A DNA stretch of 64,000 bases, from contig DAOTVB010000248.1 in assembly GCA_034436755.1 (NCBI GenBank), positions 22,604 to 86,603 on the forward strand, in the 5' to 3' direction. Shown piece after piece: positions 23,463 to 31,073 of this stretch. Source of the DNA: CAKZQX01 sp034436755 (GTDB lineage: Bacteria > Chloroflexota > Chloroflexia > Chloroflexales > Chloroflexaceae). How positions within the stretch are numbered: the first letter of the stretch is position 1; every line of letters begins with the position of its first letter. Both the position numbers and the translations under genes were made by a program. Below the pieces are notes generated by a model, which was not told where the DNA came from, made no database searches, and worked only from the letters and a program-made list of their open reading frames with translations.

Positions 23463-23786
23463 TTATTCTTTTGGCCCGCGCATCTCCAGAATAATCTCAC
23501 TGAGTGGTTTGCCTGCGGTACGATCCGGAATCGCCTGTGCTTCCTCCAACGTCAATGTTGATTGTGCAGCGAGACGCTTCTCTTCTGGACTGAGTTCAGC
23601 TAATAACCCGGCGGCACGGAGTGCGGCACGCACGCGATCACGTTCAGTCATTGGTGCTACCGCCTCCGTTGTTTTTTCCGCCAGCCACTCCTGTGCCAGC
23701 ACTGCCGCCGGTTTCCCCTGCTGCATTGCCGCGGTCTCCAGGCGCTGGTAAACATCAGTGGGGAGATCGATTGTTAAGCTCGTCAT
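23463..23786 (-). CDS. Orphan antitoxin-like protein (ribbon-helix-helix type)
   Basis: 107 residues from ATG 23786 with AAGGAGA 8 nt upstream. The N-terminus MTSLTIDLPTDVYQRLETAA is typical of ribbon-helix-helix antitoxins and DNA-binding proteins in type II toxin-antitoxin loci, and EWLAEKTTEA continues that pattern. The remainder (ERDRVRAALRAAGLLAELSP to EMRGPKE) is a helical tail found in cyanobacterial and Chloroflexota orphan antitoxins as I know them. No PIN, RelE or MazF toxin frame is adjacent; instead the aldehyde-dehydrogenase-like gene starts 10 bp after the stop, which suggests co-transcription. It could be a toxin-antitoxin remnant or a small repressor. Confidence 0.65.
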   Translation of the reverse strand: MTSLTIDLPTDVYQRLETAAMQQGKPAAVLAQEWLAEKTTEAVAPMTERDRVRAALRAAGLLAELSPEEKRLAAQSTLTLEEAQAIPDRTAGKPLSEIILEMRGPKE

Positions 23787-23804
23787 GCCGGGTCTCCTTC
23801 CACC

Positions 23805-24605
23805 TCAAAACTCACCGAGTTGGAGAATATAGCCCTTCCCGCGCACATTCAGCAGATAGCGCGGCGATGCCGGGTCTGGCTCGAGCTTCTGACGTAGATG
23901 GTGGATATGGGGCTTGATCAACTCGCCGGCCTCGATCTCGCTGGTGTCGTAGCCCTGCGCACAGCGCACCAGTTGCGCGTACGACAGCATCTGACCGGCA
24001 TGCTCGGCCAGGCAGAGCAACACCCGGAACTCCGTCGGCGTCAACGAGAGCGAACGGTCGGCCAGGGTTGCCACCTGATGCCAGGTATCCAGTTGCAACT
24101 CCCCAACCGTAATCAGGCGCTCGGCTGCTCCCCCTGTCGTGCCCGTAGCAGCCTGTTTGTTCGGCCCGCGCAGTTCCTTAACGGCCTCGCCGACAACGTC
24201 AAGCAACTCACGCTGGCGGATCTTCTGGGTGCGGTCTTCCAGGGCCGCTTTGACCCGCTCCACTACCTGCACCGGGTCGGTGGTCTTGAGCAGATAGTCG
24301 AAGATGCCATGATGCAGTCCTTCAACCGCCGTCTCTAACGTTCCATGGCCGGTCAGCACAATGATAGCACTGTCCAGTTTCAGGTCGCGCGCGGCGGCAA
24401 CGACCTGCATCCCATCAATGCCGGGCATCTTGAGATCAACCAGCATCAGGTCAAAGGGGCGTTGTTTGAGCAGTTCAACGGCTTCCTCACCCGTGGCGGC
24501 TTCGGTTACGCTGTAACCGGCGCGGGTCAACAGAGCGCTCAGGGTCAAACGAATATTCGTCTCGTCATCAACGACGAGAATGTATGCAGGCTGACTCATG
24601 GCCAT
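23805..24605 (-). CDS. Response regulator with receiver and OmpR/PhoB-type winged-helix domains
   Basis: 266 residues from ATG 24605 (GTG 24608 and ATG 24599 also possible). The receiver domain (about 5-120) has the acidic pair VVDDE, the phospho-acceptor Asp about 57 in LMLVDLKMPGIDG, the conserved Thr in IIVLTGHG and Lys in LLKTTDP. A linker rich in Glu/Arg leads to a C-terminal Trans_reg_C domain (about 170-266: RSLSLTPTEFRVLLCLAEHA, QLVRCAQGYD, HIHHLRQKLEPD, LLNVRGKGYIL). It should bind DNA on phosphorylation. The cognate kinase is not adjacent. The receiver resembles NtrC-type receivers in its MPGIDGMQ string, but the output is OmpR-like. The 18-bp gap to the antitoxin gene suggests co-transcription through to the aldehyde-dehydrogenase-like gene. 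Confidence 0.9.
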   Translation of the reverse strand: MAMSQPAYILVVDDETNIRLTLSALLTRAGYSVTEAATGEEAVELLKQRPFDLMLVDLKMPGIDGMQVVAAARDLKLDSAIIVLTGHGTLETAVEGLHHGIFDYLLKTTDPVQVVERVKAALEDRTQKIRQRELLDVVGEAVKELRGPNKQAATGTTGGAAERLITVGELQLDTWHQVATLADRSLSLTPTEFRVLLCLAEHAGQMLSYAQLVRCAQGYDTSEIEAGELIKPHIHHLRQKLEPDPASPRYLLNVRGKGYILQLGEF

Positions 24606-24937
24606 CACTCGCTACTGCGTTTCACAAGAATATAGCTACTAATGATAGCACGGCCTGCGCCATAGTGTCAACGCAGTAAGCCGTCATACCAGCAAAAACA
24701 GCCGGACATCGGGCCTGGTATCAGGTCAGGCCGCATAGTCGCTGAACGCTATTCTGCTGCTACACCTTTCCTATGCCGGATCACCCGCCGTGTCCCCGGC
24801 AGGTCATACCCTGGTCTGAGGCGATATTCGCCACATGGCTGATGCCTGAATGGTGTCTGGCAGTGTAGTATAAGCACAGATGCGAGATATTCTTTATGGT
24901 TATAGCCAATCGCGCTATAACCGCAGCAGGTGAGCAT
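24606..24937. other. Divergent intergenic region without recognised feature
   Basis: About 330 bp between the response regulator and a small rightward gene. A short inverted string TATAGCCAATCGCGCTATA lies at 24901-24919, just upstream of the rightward start, and could be an operator. Nothing else stands out. Confidence 0.3.
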
Positions 24938-25222
24938 ATGGCACTCGACAGCATTCGTATCCTCACGACCAGCGCCGGACAACTCTGGCAGCGCCTGGGA
25001 ACCTATGGCACTCTGGAGGCGTTGCCCTCCTGCCCCAGTTTTGAGGAGTGGTTGCGTAGCGCGGGGCACCCCGGCTCCCTCAACCAGATCGAGGAGTTGC
25101 AACTGCGGCGCGACTATCGTCAACTGTACCGGTTGCTCACCCAGATCGAGACGCTGGTGCATAGCCAGAGTCTGGCCCTTGAACTTGTACGCTCGCGTGC
25201 AGATGAAATAAAGCAGTGTTAA
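24938..25222 (+). CDS. Small hypothetical protein
   Basis: 94 residues from ATG 24938 (MALDSIRILTTSAGQLWQRL), supported by AGGTGA 5 nt upstream. It is predicted to be mostly helical: QLWQRLGTYGTLEALPS, FEEWLRSAG, NQIEELQLRRDYRQLYRLLT, IETLVHSQSLALELVRSRAD. No known domain was recognised. There is no signal peptide or membrane segment. The stop codon lies at the left edge of the 124-bp repeat at 25222-25345, so the last codons may have been altered by insertion of that element. The charged helical pattern suggests a small adaptor or regulator, but that is only a guess. Confidence 0.55.
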   Translation: MALDSIRILTTSAGQLWQRLGTYGTLEALPSCPSFEEWLRSAGHPGSLNQIEELQLRRDYRQLYRLLTQIETLVHSQSLALELVRSRADEIKQC

Positions 25223-25345
25223 TACCAGGTTGCCATTAAACCAGCAATCAGCCGGAATGGGCGCAACGGGCGCAGCGGCGACGCCTGTCCGTTTAGCATC
25301 TCTGCGTCCTCGGTGTTCTCTGTGGCTATGACAACAAATCAGTAT
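25222..25345 (+). repeat. 124-bp dispersed repeat, copy 2
   Basis: Same orientation and the same 124-bp length as 3578-3701, with high identity, especially from GGAATGGGCGCAACGGGCGC and from CATCTCTGCGTCCTCGGTGT to CAAATCAGTAT. It begins exactly at the stop of the upstream small gene and lies 33 bp from the 269-bp element, so two unrelated repeats are stacked here. Confidence 0.75.
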
Positions 25346-25377
25346 AAGTTGCCGGAACGATCTTGAAGAACAATGTG

Positions 25378-25662
25378 TCAATCACAGGAGTTACGCAGTG
25401 GGTACACAAACTGGACATGTGCCCAGGTGGAAGCCCGATTCGCCTGCGGCAGCATGGTACATTTTGATTTTGTTTGACAAAAAATTTGCACTATGTGCAA
25501 ATTTTTTGTCAAACAAGATGGTTTCTTCCGCCCTGCCGGAGGTGATATCTCCCGCCAAACGCAGGATCGCCTGATACATGGCAGCACCAGCAGGTTCGTG
25601 CTTTTCGCTCATTTCGTGGTGTTCGTGGTCCAAACACTCACAGCGTACGTCCTGTCAATCAC
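25378..25662 (+). mobile_element. 269-bp MITE-like element, copy A, with 8-bp target duplication
   Basis: Direct repeats TCAATCAC (25378-25385 and 25655-25662) flank a 269-bp element (25386-25654). The ends are inverted: AGGAGTTACGCAGTG at the left and CAGGACGTACGCTGTGAG from the reversed right end. Inside are CGCCTGCGGCAGCATGG, a long central hairpin (25470-25516), CCGCCCTGCCGGAGG, and TTTTCGCTCATTTCG near the right end, all in the same order as in copy B at 47089-47357, which is inverted relative to this one and also exactly 269 bp. There is no transposase frame, so it is non-autonomous. Confidence 0.82.
25470..25516. repeat. Long perfect hairpin inside MITE copy A
   Basis: Two 22-nt perfectly complementary arms (25470-25491 and 25495-25516) flank a 3-nt loop TAT; the arm core reads TTTGACAAAAAATTTGCAC. 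The equivalent hairpin of copy B (47230-47268) has 17-bp arms with changed bases on both sides, so pairing rather than sequence is conserved. It would form a cruciform or a very stable RNA stem; it lacks a terminal T-tract. Confidence 0.9.
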
Positions 25663-25712
25663 AGGTGTTACATGGTCGTTCATCCGGTGGCTGTGATGCG
25701 CCTGCGGCAGCC
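25663..25712 (+). mobile_element. Truncated MITE fragment abutting copy A
   Basis: Directly after the right target repeat of copy A comes a second left-end-like string (AGGTGTTACATGG) and then GATGCGCCTGCGGCAGCCATG, corresponding to GATTCGCCTGCGGCAGCATGG of copy A. The rest of the element is missing. The upstream part of 25663-25920 otherwise only carries TGTTCTTTGCGTTCTTTGCG-type repeats before the next gene. Confidence 0.5.
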
Positions 25713-25920
25713 ATGCTGCCGCCGACTACTGGCTGCGGCAATACAATCCGGCTGCGATTCCGAATGGAATTCATTCGAGAATATGGGACAAAGCATACCC
25801 ATCGCATTCCCATGGGTTTGTTCTCTGCGCTGTGCTGCTGTGTTCTTTGCGTTCTTTGCGTTCTATCCCCTGCCCCGTTACAATACGCCCCAGGATAATG
25901 CCAGACAGCCCTGCCCGTCT

Positions 25921-26625
25921 ATGACAATGCGTGATCTGATCGGTTTAGGTGTTGGGTATGCTTACCCGGTGGCCCTGATCGGGTTGGCGGAGGCGGTGCG
26001 CCGCTGGAAAGGTTATCCGCAAGATTTTACCCGGAAGCTTATCCATATCGGCGCAGGGATGTGGGTCTTTGGCATCCTGGCCCTGTTCGATACCTGGTAT
26101 ATTGGTCTGCTGCCATTTGCGACCTTTATCATCCTGAACTATATCTTCTACCGGTATCGTGTCTTTGCTGCGATGGATGCGCCCGATAGTACCCCTGGAA
26201 CTATCTATTTTGCGTTATCGATAACGCTACTCTTTCTGGCGTTCTGGCGTCCCGATAGCCCGCTGGATCGGGGCTATGTTGCAGTGGCCGGGACGATGGC
26301 GATGACCTGGGGCGATGCGCTGGCTGCGATCATCGGGCAGCGGTGGGGGCAGCATCGATATACCATTGCCGGGAACACGCGCACATGGGAAGGTTCGGGC
26401 GTGATGCTGCTTGCCAGTTTTGTGTCGATACTGCTCACGCTGCTGCTGATCCCCGGCTCCTCACTTAGCCTGGAGACATCCGCCCTGAGCCTGGGTACCT
26501 GCCTGGTGGCGGCACTGCTCGCCGGCATAACCGCTGCTTTGGTTGAGAGTGTTTCTCCCAGAGGTACCGACAACCTGAGTGTACCGTTGCTGACAGCGCT
26601 GGTCGTATTTGGTAGTACAATGTAG
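25921..26625 (+). CDS. Phytol/dolichol-kinase-like integral membrane CTP-dependent kinase
   Basis: 234 residues from ATG 25921 (MTMRDLIGLGVGYAYPVALI). Six or seven membrane helices are predicted. Family marks include TRKLIHIGAGMWVFG in the first third, the motif WGDALAAIIGQRWGQHRY, the following GNTRTWEGSGVML, and the closing ESVSPRGTDNLSVPL; these are shared by phytol kinase VTE5, dolichol kinase and related bacterial proteins that use CTP to phosphorylate an isoprenoid alcohol. Phytol salvage for chlorophyll, bacteriochlorophyll or tocopherol chains would suit a phototroph, but the substrate is not decided by sequence. The frame is open upstream to 25672 through repeat sequence, and that extension is not credible. 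Ribosome site is weak. It converges with the nitrilase-family gene. Confidence 0.82.
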   Translation: MTMRDLIGLGVGYAYPVALIGLAEAVRRWKGYPQDFTRKLIHIGAGMWVFGILALFDTWYIGLLPFATFIILNYIFYRYRVFAAMDAPDSTPGTIYFALSITLLFLAFWRPDSPLDRGYVAVAGTMAMTWGDALAAIIGQRWGQHRYTIAGNTRTWEGSGVMLLASFVSILLTLLLIPGSSLSLETSALSLGTCLVAALLAGITAALVESVSPRGTDNLSVPLLTALVVFGSTM

Positions 26626-26645
26626 TCGAAAGGCAAACGTAGCTC

Positions 26646-27425
26646 TCAGTAGAGATCGGCGCGGCGGTCGCGCAGGACGCCCATCCGTGAACGTACGGTT
26701 TCGACCAGGCTGAGATCCAGGGTGGCGGTGAGCAGTTCCGGCTCCTCTCCGCCCTCGACCAGGATTTCGCCCCAGGGATCGACAACCAGCGTGTGACCGC
26801 AGAAGGTATTCTTCCGGTCCTGCCCGACCCGGTTCACGGCAATCACAAAGCACTGGTTTTCAATGGCCCGGGCGCGCACCAGCGTACGCCAGTGCTCCAG
26901 GCGGGGATGCGGCCACTCTGCCGGGACAATGATGACGCCGGCTCCCTGCAGGGCATAGGTACGAAACAGTTCCGGAAAGCGCAGATCATAGCAGATTGCC
27001 AGCGCACATGGTCCCCACGGTGCATCAAAGAGGGTACGGTTGTTGCCGGGGGCCAGATAGTGATCTTCGGACATCAACCCGAAGAGATGGAGTTTATCAT
27101 AGCTCGCCAGCAGGGTACCATCAGCGCCGTACACCGTCGCCGTATTGGTTGGACGCCCATCGCGCCGCGCCAGGGTTGAGCCGGCGATGGCGATCTGCCG
27201 GGTCCGCGCCAGGTTCGCTATCTCGGTGTAGATGCCGCTACCGGGAGCATCAGCCAGTTCGGCGGCCCGCGTCAGATCATAGCCGGTAGACCACAACTCG
27301 GGTAAAACCAGCAGATCGGCTCCCTGTGCGGCAGCGGTGGCTGCCAGTTGCCGTACCGTTGTCAGGTTTGCCGACGGTTCACCCAGGTGAATATCCATCT
27401 GGGCCAGCGCCACATGTAACTGCAT
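26646..27425 (-). CDS. Nitrilase-superfamily C-N hydrolase (omega-amidase/Nit2-like)
   Basis: 259 residues from ATG 27425, with AGGAGA 7 nt upstream (the open frame reaches 27461). The catalytic triad of the nitrilase superfamily is visible: Glu in LLVLPELWSTGYDL, Lys in SYDKLHLFGLMSEDHY and Cys in CALAICYDLRFPELFR. The string GLMSEDHYLAPGNNRTLF, ahead of the Cys, and ECQ/NQCFVIAVNRVGQDRK afterwards are close to omega-amidase (Nit2/YafV) and related carbon-nitrogen hydrolases. Likely substrates are small amides such as alpha-ketoglutaramate or deaminated glutathione; which one cannot be told. The enzyme is cytosolic. It is convergent with the phytol-kinase-like gene, 20 bp away. Confidence 0.85.
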   Translation of the reverse strand: MQLHVALAQMDIHLGEPSANLTTVRQLAATAAAQGADLLVLPELWSTGYDLTRAAELADAPGSGIYTEIANLARTRQIAIAGSTLARRDGRPTNTATVYGADGTLLASYDKLHLFGLMSEDHYLAPGNNRTLFDAPWGPCALAICYDLRFPELFRTYALQGAGVIIVPAEWPHPRLEHWRTLVRARAIENQCFVIAVNRVGQDRKNTFCGHTLVVDPWGEILVEGGEEPELLTATLDLSLVETVRSRMGVLRDRRADLY

Positions 27426-27698
27426 GGCAGTCTCCTTTATGTAACCTTTATTTGAAGTCAATAGGGATACCTGGGAGGCATTATACCATCAGGGTAGACA
27501 CAGTCAGTGCGGATTTCACACTCCAGGACGCCGACAGCACAATATGACTAGTCCTGAATAGTACCCTGGTATATGGACGAAACCGGACCAACACCGTACA
27601 ATCAAATTATTGACGGGACTTTTACGTTTCCGTAGTGTTATGATGGATCACTATGTTACGGGCTGTGCTTGGCAATGGTGCAGTCAGGGGAGGGCTCA

Positions 27699-28082
27699 GT
27701 GGATAGCCTTCGGATACCTATCCTGAAAATTGGCGATGTGCTCATCGCCTCGATTCAAGTAGCATTGCACGATGCTTCTGCCGTGCAGTTTAAAGATGAT
27801 CTTCTGCAAAAGATCCACGATACCAAGGCGCGTGGCGTGATTGTCGATCTGACGGCCCTGGATGTAGTGGATAGTTTTATCGGCCGTCTGATTGCCGATA
27901 TTGCAGCAATGGCCGGGTTGATGGGAACGCGGGTGGTGTTGACGGGGTTGCAACCGGCCGTCGCAATCACGCTGGTCGAACTGGGCCTGGAACTACCACG
28001 GGTGCTGACAGCCCTGAATCTGGAAAAGGGCCTGGCAATGATGCAAAGCCTGACTGAGGAGAGCGGAGATGACGCAAGCTAA
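27699..28082 (+). CDS. rsbS: STAS-domain antagonist protein RsbS
   Basis: 127 residues from GTG 27699 (VDSLRIPILKIGDVLIASIQ), chosen because AGGGGAGG lies 6-8 nt upstream; ATG 27675 lacks one. It is a single STAS domain, with RIPILKIGDVLIASIQVALHD at the start and the phosphorylation site in LDVVDSFIGRLIADIA (Ser after Asp). In the stressosome, RsbS and RsbR form the scaffold and RsbT phosphorylates the Ser of RsbS, releasing RsbT to switch on a partner. rsbT follows with a 14-bp overlap, so translation is coupled. No rsbR, rsbU or rsbX lies next door, so the downstream target differs from the Bacillus pathway or is encoded elsewhere. Confidence 0.88.
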   Translation: MDSLRIPILKIGDVLIASIQVALHDASAVQFKDDLLQKIHDTKARGVIVDLTALDVVDSFIGRLIADIAAMAGLMGTRVVLTGLQPAVAITLVELGLELPRVLTALNLEKGLAMMQSLTEESGDDAS

Positions 28083-28470
28083 GGCGGCGGTGATCCGTAG
28101 CGACCTTGATATCGTCATTGCCCGCACCCTGGCACGGGATACCGCGAAGGCTTTGGGGTTTGGCGCGATTGATCAGGCGCGCATTGCCACGGCCGTCAGC
28201 GAGTTGGCACGGAATATCTTTCTCTATGCGGGAACCGGCAGCATCACGGTACGTGAAGTTGAGCGGCAGAGTCGTAAGGGAATTGAAATTGTGTGCGAAG
28301 ACCAGGGTCCTGGCATCCCCGATATCGATCTGGTCATGCAAGATGGTTATAGTACATCGCGTGGTATGGGCATGGGGCTTCCGGGTGCCAAACGCCTGAT
28401 GGACGAGTTCGACATCCGCTCCCACGAAGGTGAGGGGACGACGATTGTCTGTCGCAAGTGGCGTGCCTGA
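28069..28470 (+). CDS. rsbT: Serine-protein kinase / switch protein RsbT
   Basis: 133 residues, the usual RsbT length, in the GHKL/HATPase_c fold. Visible motifs are TAVSELARNIFLYAG (N box), EDQGPGIPDID (G1 box) and GYSTSRGMGMGLPGAKRLMD (G2 region). RsbT phosphorylates RsbS and RsbR-type STAS proteins and, once free, activates a phosphatase such as RsbU or a diguanylate cyclase. Here the gene is coupled to rsbS by a 14-bp overlap and followed after 120 bp by a strong hairpin, so the pair makes a two-gene operon. The nearest cyclase or PP2C partner is not in this operon. In other phyla a free RsbST pair can drive c-di-GMP or second-messenger output; whether it does so here is unknown. Confidence 0.88.
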   Translation: MTQAKAAVIRSDLDIVIARTLARDTAKALGFGAIDQARIATAVSELARNIFLYAGTGSITVREVERQSRKGIEIVCEDQGPGIPDIDLVMQDGYSTSRGMGMGLPGAKRLMDEFDIRSHEGEGTTIVCRKWRA

Positions 28471-28587
28471 GCCGTTTGTCTATGTCGGGTGATACGCATG
28501 GGCCTCCCTGGTGAGGTCTTTTGTCTTACTCTCGGGTATCCTGAACACTGGCGTACAATCAACACAGTGCGTGAGCACATCCGGTAT

Positions 28588-28620
28588 CCGGGCCGGTGGA
28601 TGCATAGTCCACCGGCCTGG
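28588..28620 (+). terminator. Hairpin after the rsbS-rsbT operon
   Basis: GGCCGGTGGA (28591-28600) pairs perfectly with TCCACCGGCC (28608-28617) around a 7-nt loop, with two or three more outer pairs. It is followed by TGGTGTGTTATTATGG, a mild T-rich tail. Placed 120 bp after rsbT and 135 bp before galT. Nothing else was recognised in 28471-28752. Confidence 0.6.
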
Positions 28621-28752
28621 TGTGTTATTATGGGAGCTACGATGGTTCATAGTCAGGACGCGGGCGGGATCGATTGAGCGCCTGGGAGTGCGGCAGCCAT
28701 GCTACCGCGCTAAGGTTTTGCATAATATCCGTATGCGAGGCAGGATAGAGCT

Positions 28753-29766
28753 ATGCTGAGTGATCATCCGCATCGCCGCTACAATCCGCTGGCCGATGAG
28801 TGGGTGCTGGTCTCGCCACACCGGAACCGGCGACCCTGGCAGGGCCAGGTTGAAACCCCTACCGTTGAGACACTCCCACACTACGATCCCGAATGTTATC
28901 TCTGTCCCGGCAATACGCGTGCCGGCGGTGTGTGCAACCCCGACTACAGCACTACATATGTTTTTGATAATGATTTTGCCGCGCTCTTGCCCGATATCCC
29001 GGAGCAGGTTGTCGCGGAGAACGAACTGCTGCAAAGCCGCAGTGAGCGGGGCATCTGTCGGGTGGTCTGCTTTTCGCCGCGCCACGATCTGAGCCTGGCC
29101 CACCTGGAACCGGCCGCGATCCGGAATGTTATTGATACCTGGGCGGCGCAGGTAGAGGATCTGCATGCCCGCCCCTACATCAACTATGTGCAGATCTTTG
29201 AGAATCGCGGCGCAATGATGGGGGCCAGCAATCCGCATCCCCATGGGCAGATCTGGGCGACCGAGAGCCTGCCCGTCCTGGTTGCGCGGGAGCAGACCGC
29301 GCAGGCCGCCTACTATGCGCGGCATGGGCGCACGTTGCTGAGTGATTACCTGGCGACGGAGCTGGCAAACGGGGAGCGGTTGGTCTACGCTAATGCGCAT
29401 TTTGTGGCGCTGGTGCCCTTCTGGGCGGTCTGGCCCTTTGAAACGCTGATCATCAGCCGCCGCCCGCTGCCCCTACTCACCCAGCTTGATGCGGCTGAAC
29501 GTGATGGGTTGGCCGATCTGCTCAAGCGCCTGACGAGCGGGTACAACAACCTGTTTCAGGCACCCTTCCCCTACTCGATGGGGTTGCATCAGCAGCCCGG
29601 CGATGGTGCGGCGCACCCGGAATGGCATTTGCATATCCATTTTTATCCGCCGCTGTTGCGTTCGGCAACGGTGCGTAAGTTTATGGTCGGGTTTGAAATG
29701 CTCAGTGAGCCCCAGCGCGATATCACCCCGGAGCAGGCCGCCGGGCGTTTACGCGAAGTGATGTAG
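28753..29766 (+). CDS. galT: Galactose-1-phosphate uridylyltransferase
   Basis: 337 residues, the standard length. GalT exchanges UMP between UDP-glucose and galactose-1-phosphate in the Leloir pathway. Sequence marks are HPHRRYNPLADEWVLVSPHR (substrate-binding start), the zinc-type pair in ECYLCPGNTRAG, and the active-site HPHGQIW in GASNPHPHGQIWATESLP with the nucleophilic second His. The C-terminal HLHIHFYPPLLRSATVRKF is the second metal region. ATG 28753 follows a GAGG-rich leader (GCGAGGCAGGATAGAGC). galK begins 10 bp after the stop with its own ribosome site, so the two are one operon. galE is not in the window. Confidence 0.95.
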   Translation: MLSDHPHRRYNPLADEWVLVSPHRNRRPWQGQVETPTVETLPHYDPECYLCPGNTRAGGVCNPDYSTTYVFDNDFAALLPDIPEQVVAENELLQSRSERGICRVVCFSPRHDLSLAHLEPAAIRNVIDTWAAQVEDLHARPYINYVQIFENRGAMMGASNPHPHGQIWATESLPVLVAREQTAQAAYYARHGRTLLSDYLATELANGERLVYANAHFVALVPFWAVWPFETLIISRRPLPLLTQLDAAERDGLADLLKRLTSGYNNLFQAPFPYSMGLHQQPGDGAAHPEWHLHIHFYPPLLRSATVRKFMVGFEMLSEPQRDITPEQAAGRLREVM

Positions 29767-29775
29767 AGGTTGTTT

Positions 29776-30939
29776 ATGCTTGATCCTGATGCCATCCGCC
29801 AGCGCTTTCGCCGGCACTACGCGGTGCCACCGGAACTGATTGTTGCGGCCCCTGGTCGGGTAAATCTGCTGGGTGAGCATACCGACTACAACGATGGTTT
29901 TGTGCTGCCGGTTGCAATTGACCGGGCCACCTGCGTGGCTGCCCGCCCGCGCGCTGATCGTCAGGTGCGCGTCCGTACCGCCCAGTTTGATCAGTCCGAC
30001 AGTTTTTCGCTTGATCAGATCGTGCCCAACGCAGACGCTCCCTGGAGTAACTATGTCCGGGGGGTGGCCCAGGGACTGCTGGACCGTGGGCTGCCGTTGC
30101 GCGGCGCGGATCTGCTGATTGACAGCGATATACCGCTGGGTAGCGGGCTCTCTTCCTCGGCGGCGCTGGAGGTTGCCGTGGGATATGTGCTGCAACGGCT
30201 GAACCAGCAGGCTCAGTCTCTTTCGGGTGAGGAACTGGCGCTGCTGGCGCAGGCGGCGGAGAACCAGTTTGTTGGCGTGCAGTGTGGCATTATGGACCAG
30301 TTTATCGTTACGCTGGGGCAGGCGGAACACGCCCTGCTGATCGATACCCGCGACCTGGGCTATGAACTGGTGCCGCTGCCCTCCTCCGTACGGGTGGTGG
30401 TCTGCGATAGCCGGGTGGAGCGGACGCTGGCGGGGTCGGCCTATAACCAGCGGCGAGCTGAGTGTGCCGAGGCGGTACAACTGCTCCAGCCCCATCTGCC
30501 ACACATCAATGCGTTGCGGGATGTGACCCCGGATGATCTGGCGCGTTATGCGGATATGCTGCCACCGTTAGTGCAGGCGCGTGCCCGCCATGTTGTCAGC
30601 GAGAATGCCCGGACACTGACTGGAGCGGCGGCCTTGCGCACGGGCAATCTGGCGGATTTTGGTCAGTGTATGCGCGACAGCCATACCAGCCTCCGCGATG
30701 ATTATGCGGTCAGCATTGCAGAACTGGATGTGCTGGTGGCGGCGGCAACTTCCGTACCGGGGTGCTACGGGTCGCGGCTCACCGGGGCGGGGTTTGGTGG
30801 CTGCACGGTCAGTCTGGTGGATGCGGGGGCGGTTGAGGCGTTTCGGTCGCAGGTAGCGGCGGCCTATCAGGAGACCTGCGGGCGCACTGCCGCAATCTAT
30901 GTCTGTGCTGTCAGCGCCGGTGTGCAGCCAGTGGGATGA
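29776..30939 (+). CDS. galK: Galactokinase
   Basis: 387 residues from ATG 29776, which has GAGG 6-8 nt upstream; TTG 29770 is a weaker start. GHMP kinase family: the galactokinase signature GRVNLLGEHTDYNDGFVLP is near residue 27, the ATP-binding loop is PLGSGLSSSAALEVAVG near 120, and the C-terminal motif TGAGFGGCTVSLVD closes the active site. CGIMDQFIVTLGQ carries the catalytic Asp. It phosphorylates galactose at C1 for GalT. It is the second gene of the operon, 10 bp after galT. The end is followed by a mobile-element fragment (30946-31036) and the alpha/beta hydrolase gene. No unusual features were noted. Confidence 0.95.
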   Translation: MLDPDAIRQRFRRHYAVPPELIVAAPGRVNLLGEHTDYNDGFVLPVAIDRATCVAARPRADRQVRVRTAQFDQSDSFSLDQIVPNADAPWSNYVRGVAQGLLDRGLPLRGADLLIDSDIPLGSGLSSSAALEVAVGYVLQRLNQQAQSLSGEELALLAQAAENQFVGVQCGIMDQFIVTLGQAEHALLIDTRDLGYELVPLPSSVRVVVCDSRVERTLAGSAYNQRRAECAEAVQLLQPHLPHINALRDVTPDDLARYADMLPPLVQARARHVVSENARTLTGAAALRTGNLADFGQCMRDSHTSLRDDYAVSIAELDVLVAAATSVPGCYGSRLTGAGFGGCTVSLVDAGAVEAFRSQVAAAYQETCGRTAAIYVCAVSAGVQPVG

Positions 30940-30945
30940 AGATCA

Positions 30946-31036
30946 GAACTTATGCGATAACCATGCAAACTGGACGTTTTTTAGATGAACATGCAAACTT
31001 CGCCTGTGGCAGCATGGTGCTTTTTACTTTTTATCT
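30946..31036 (+). mobile_element. Truncated MITE fragment (left half)
   Basis: Starts with AGAACTTATGCGATAACC, matching the left end of copy A, then AAACTGGAC, and then TTCGCCTGTGGCAGCATGGT followed by T-rich sequence (CTTTTTACTTTTTATC), in the same order as copy A. The central hairpin and the right half are absent; the fragment ends shortly before the hydrolase gene at 31074. Confidence 0.55.
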
Positions 31037-31073
31037 TTACACCGGCCAGACAGCATTGTAGCAAGAGAGACCA

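Noticed and set aside
25672..25920. Longer N-terminus for the phytol-kinase-like protein
   Set aside because: The extension is translated repeat sequence; the conserved protein starts at ATG 25921.
28660..28720. Possible further MITE fragment (GTGCGGCAGCCATGCTACC)
   Set aside because: Only about 15 bp resemble the element and neighbouring strings do not follow in order.
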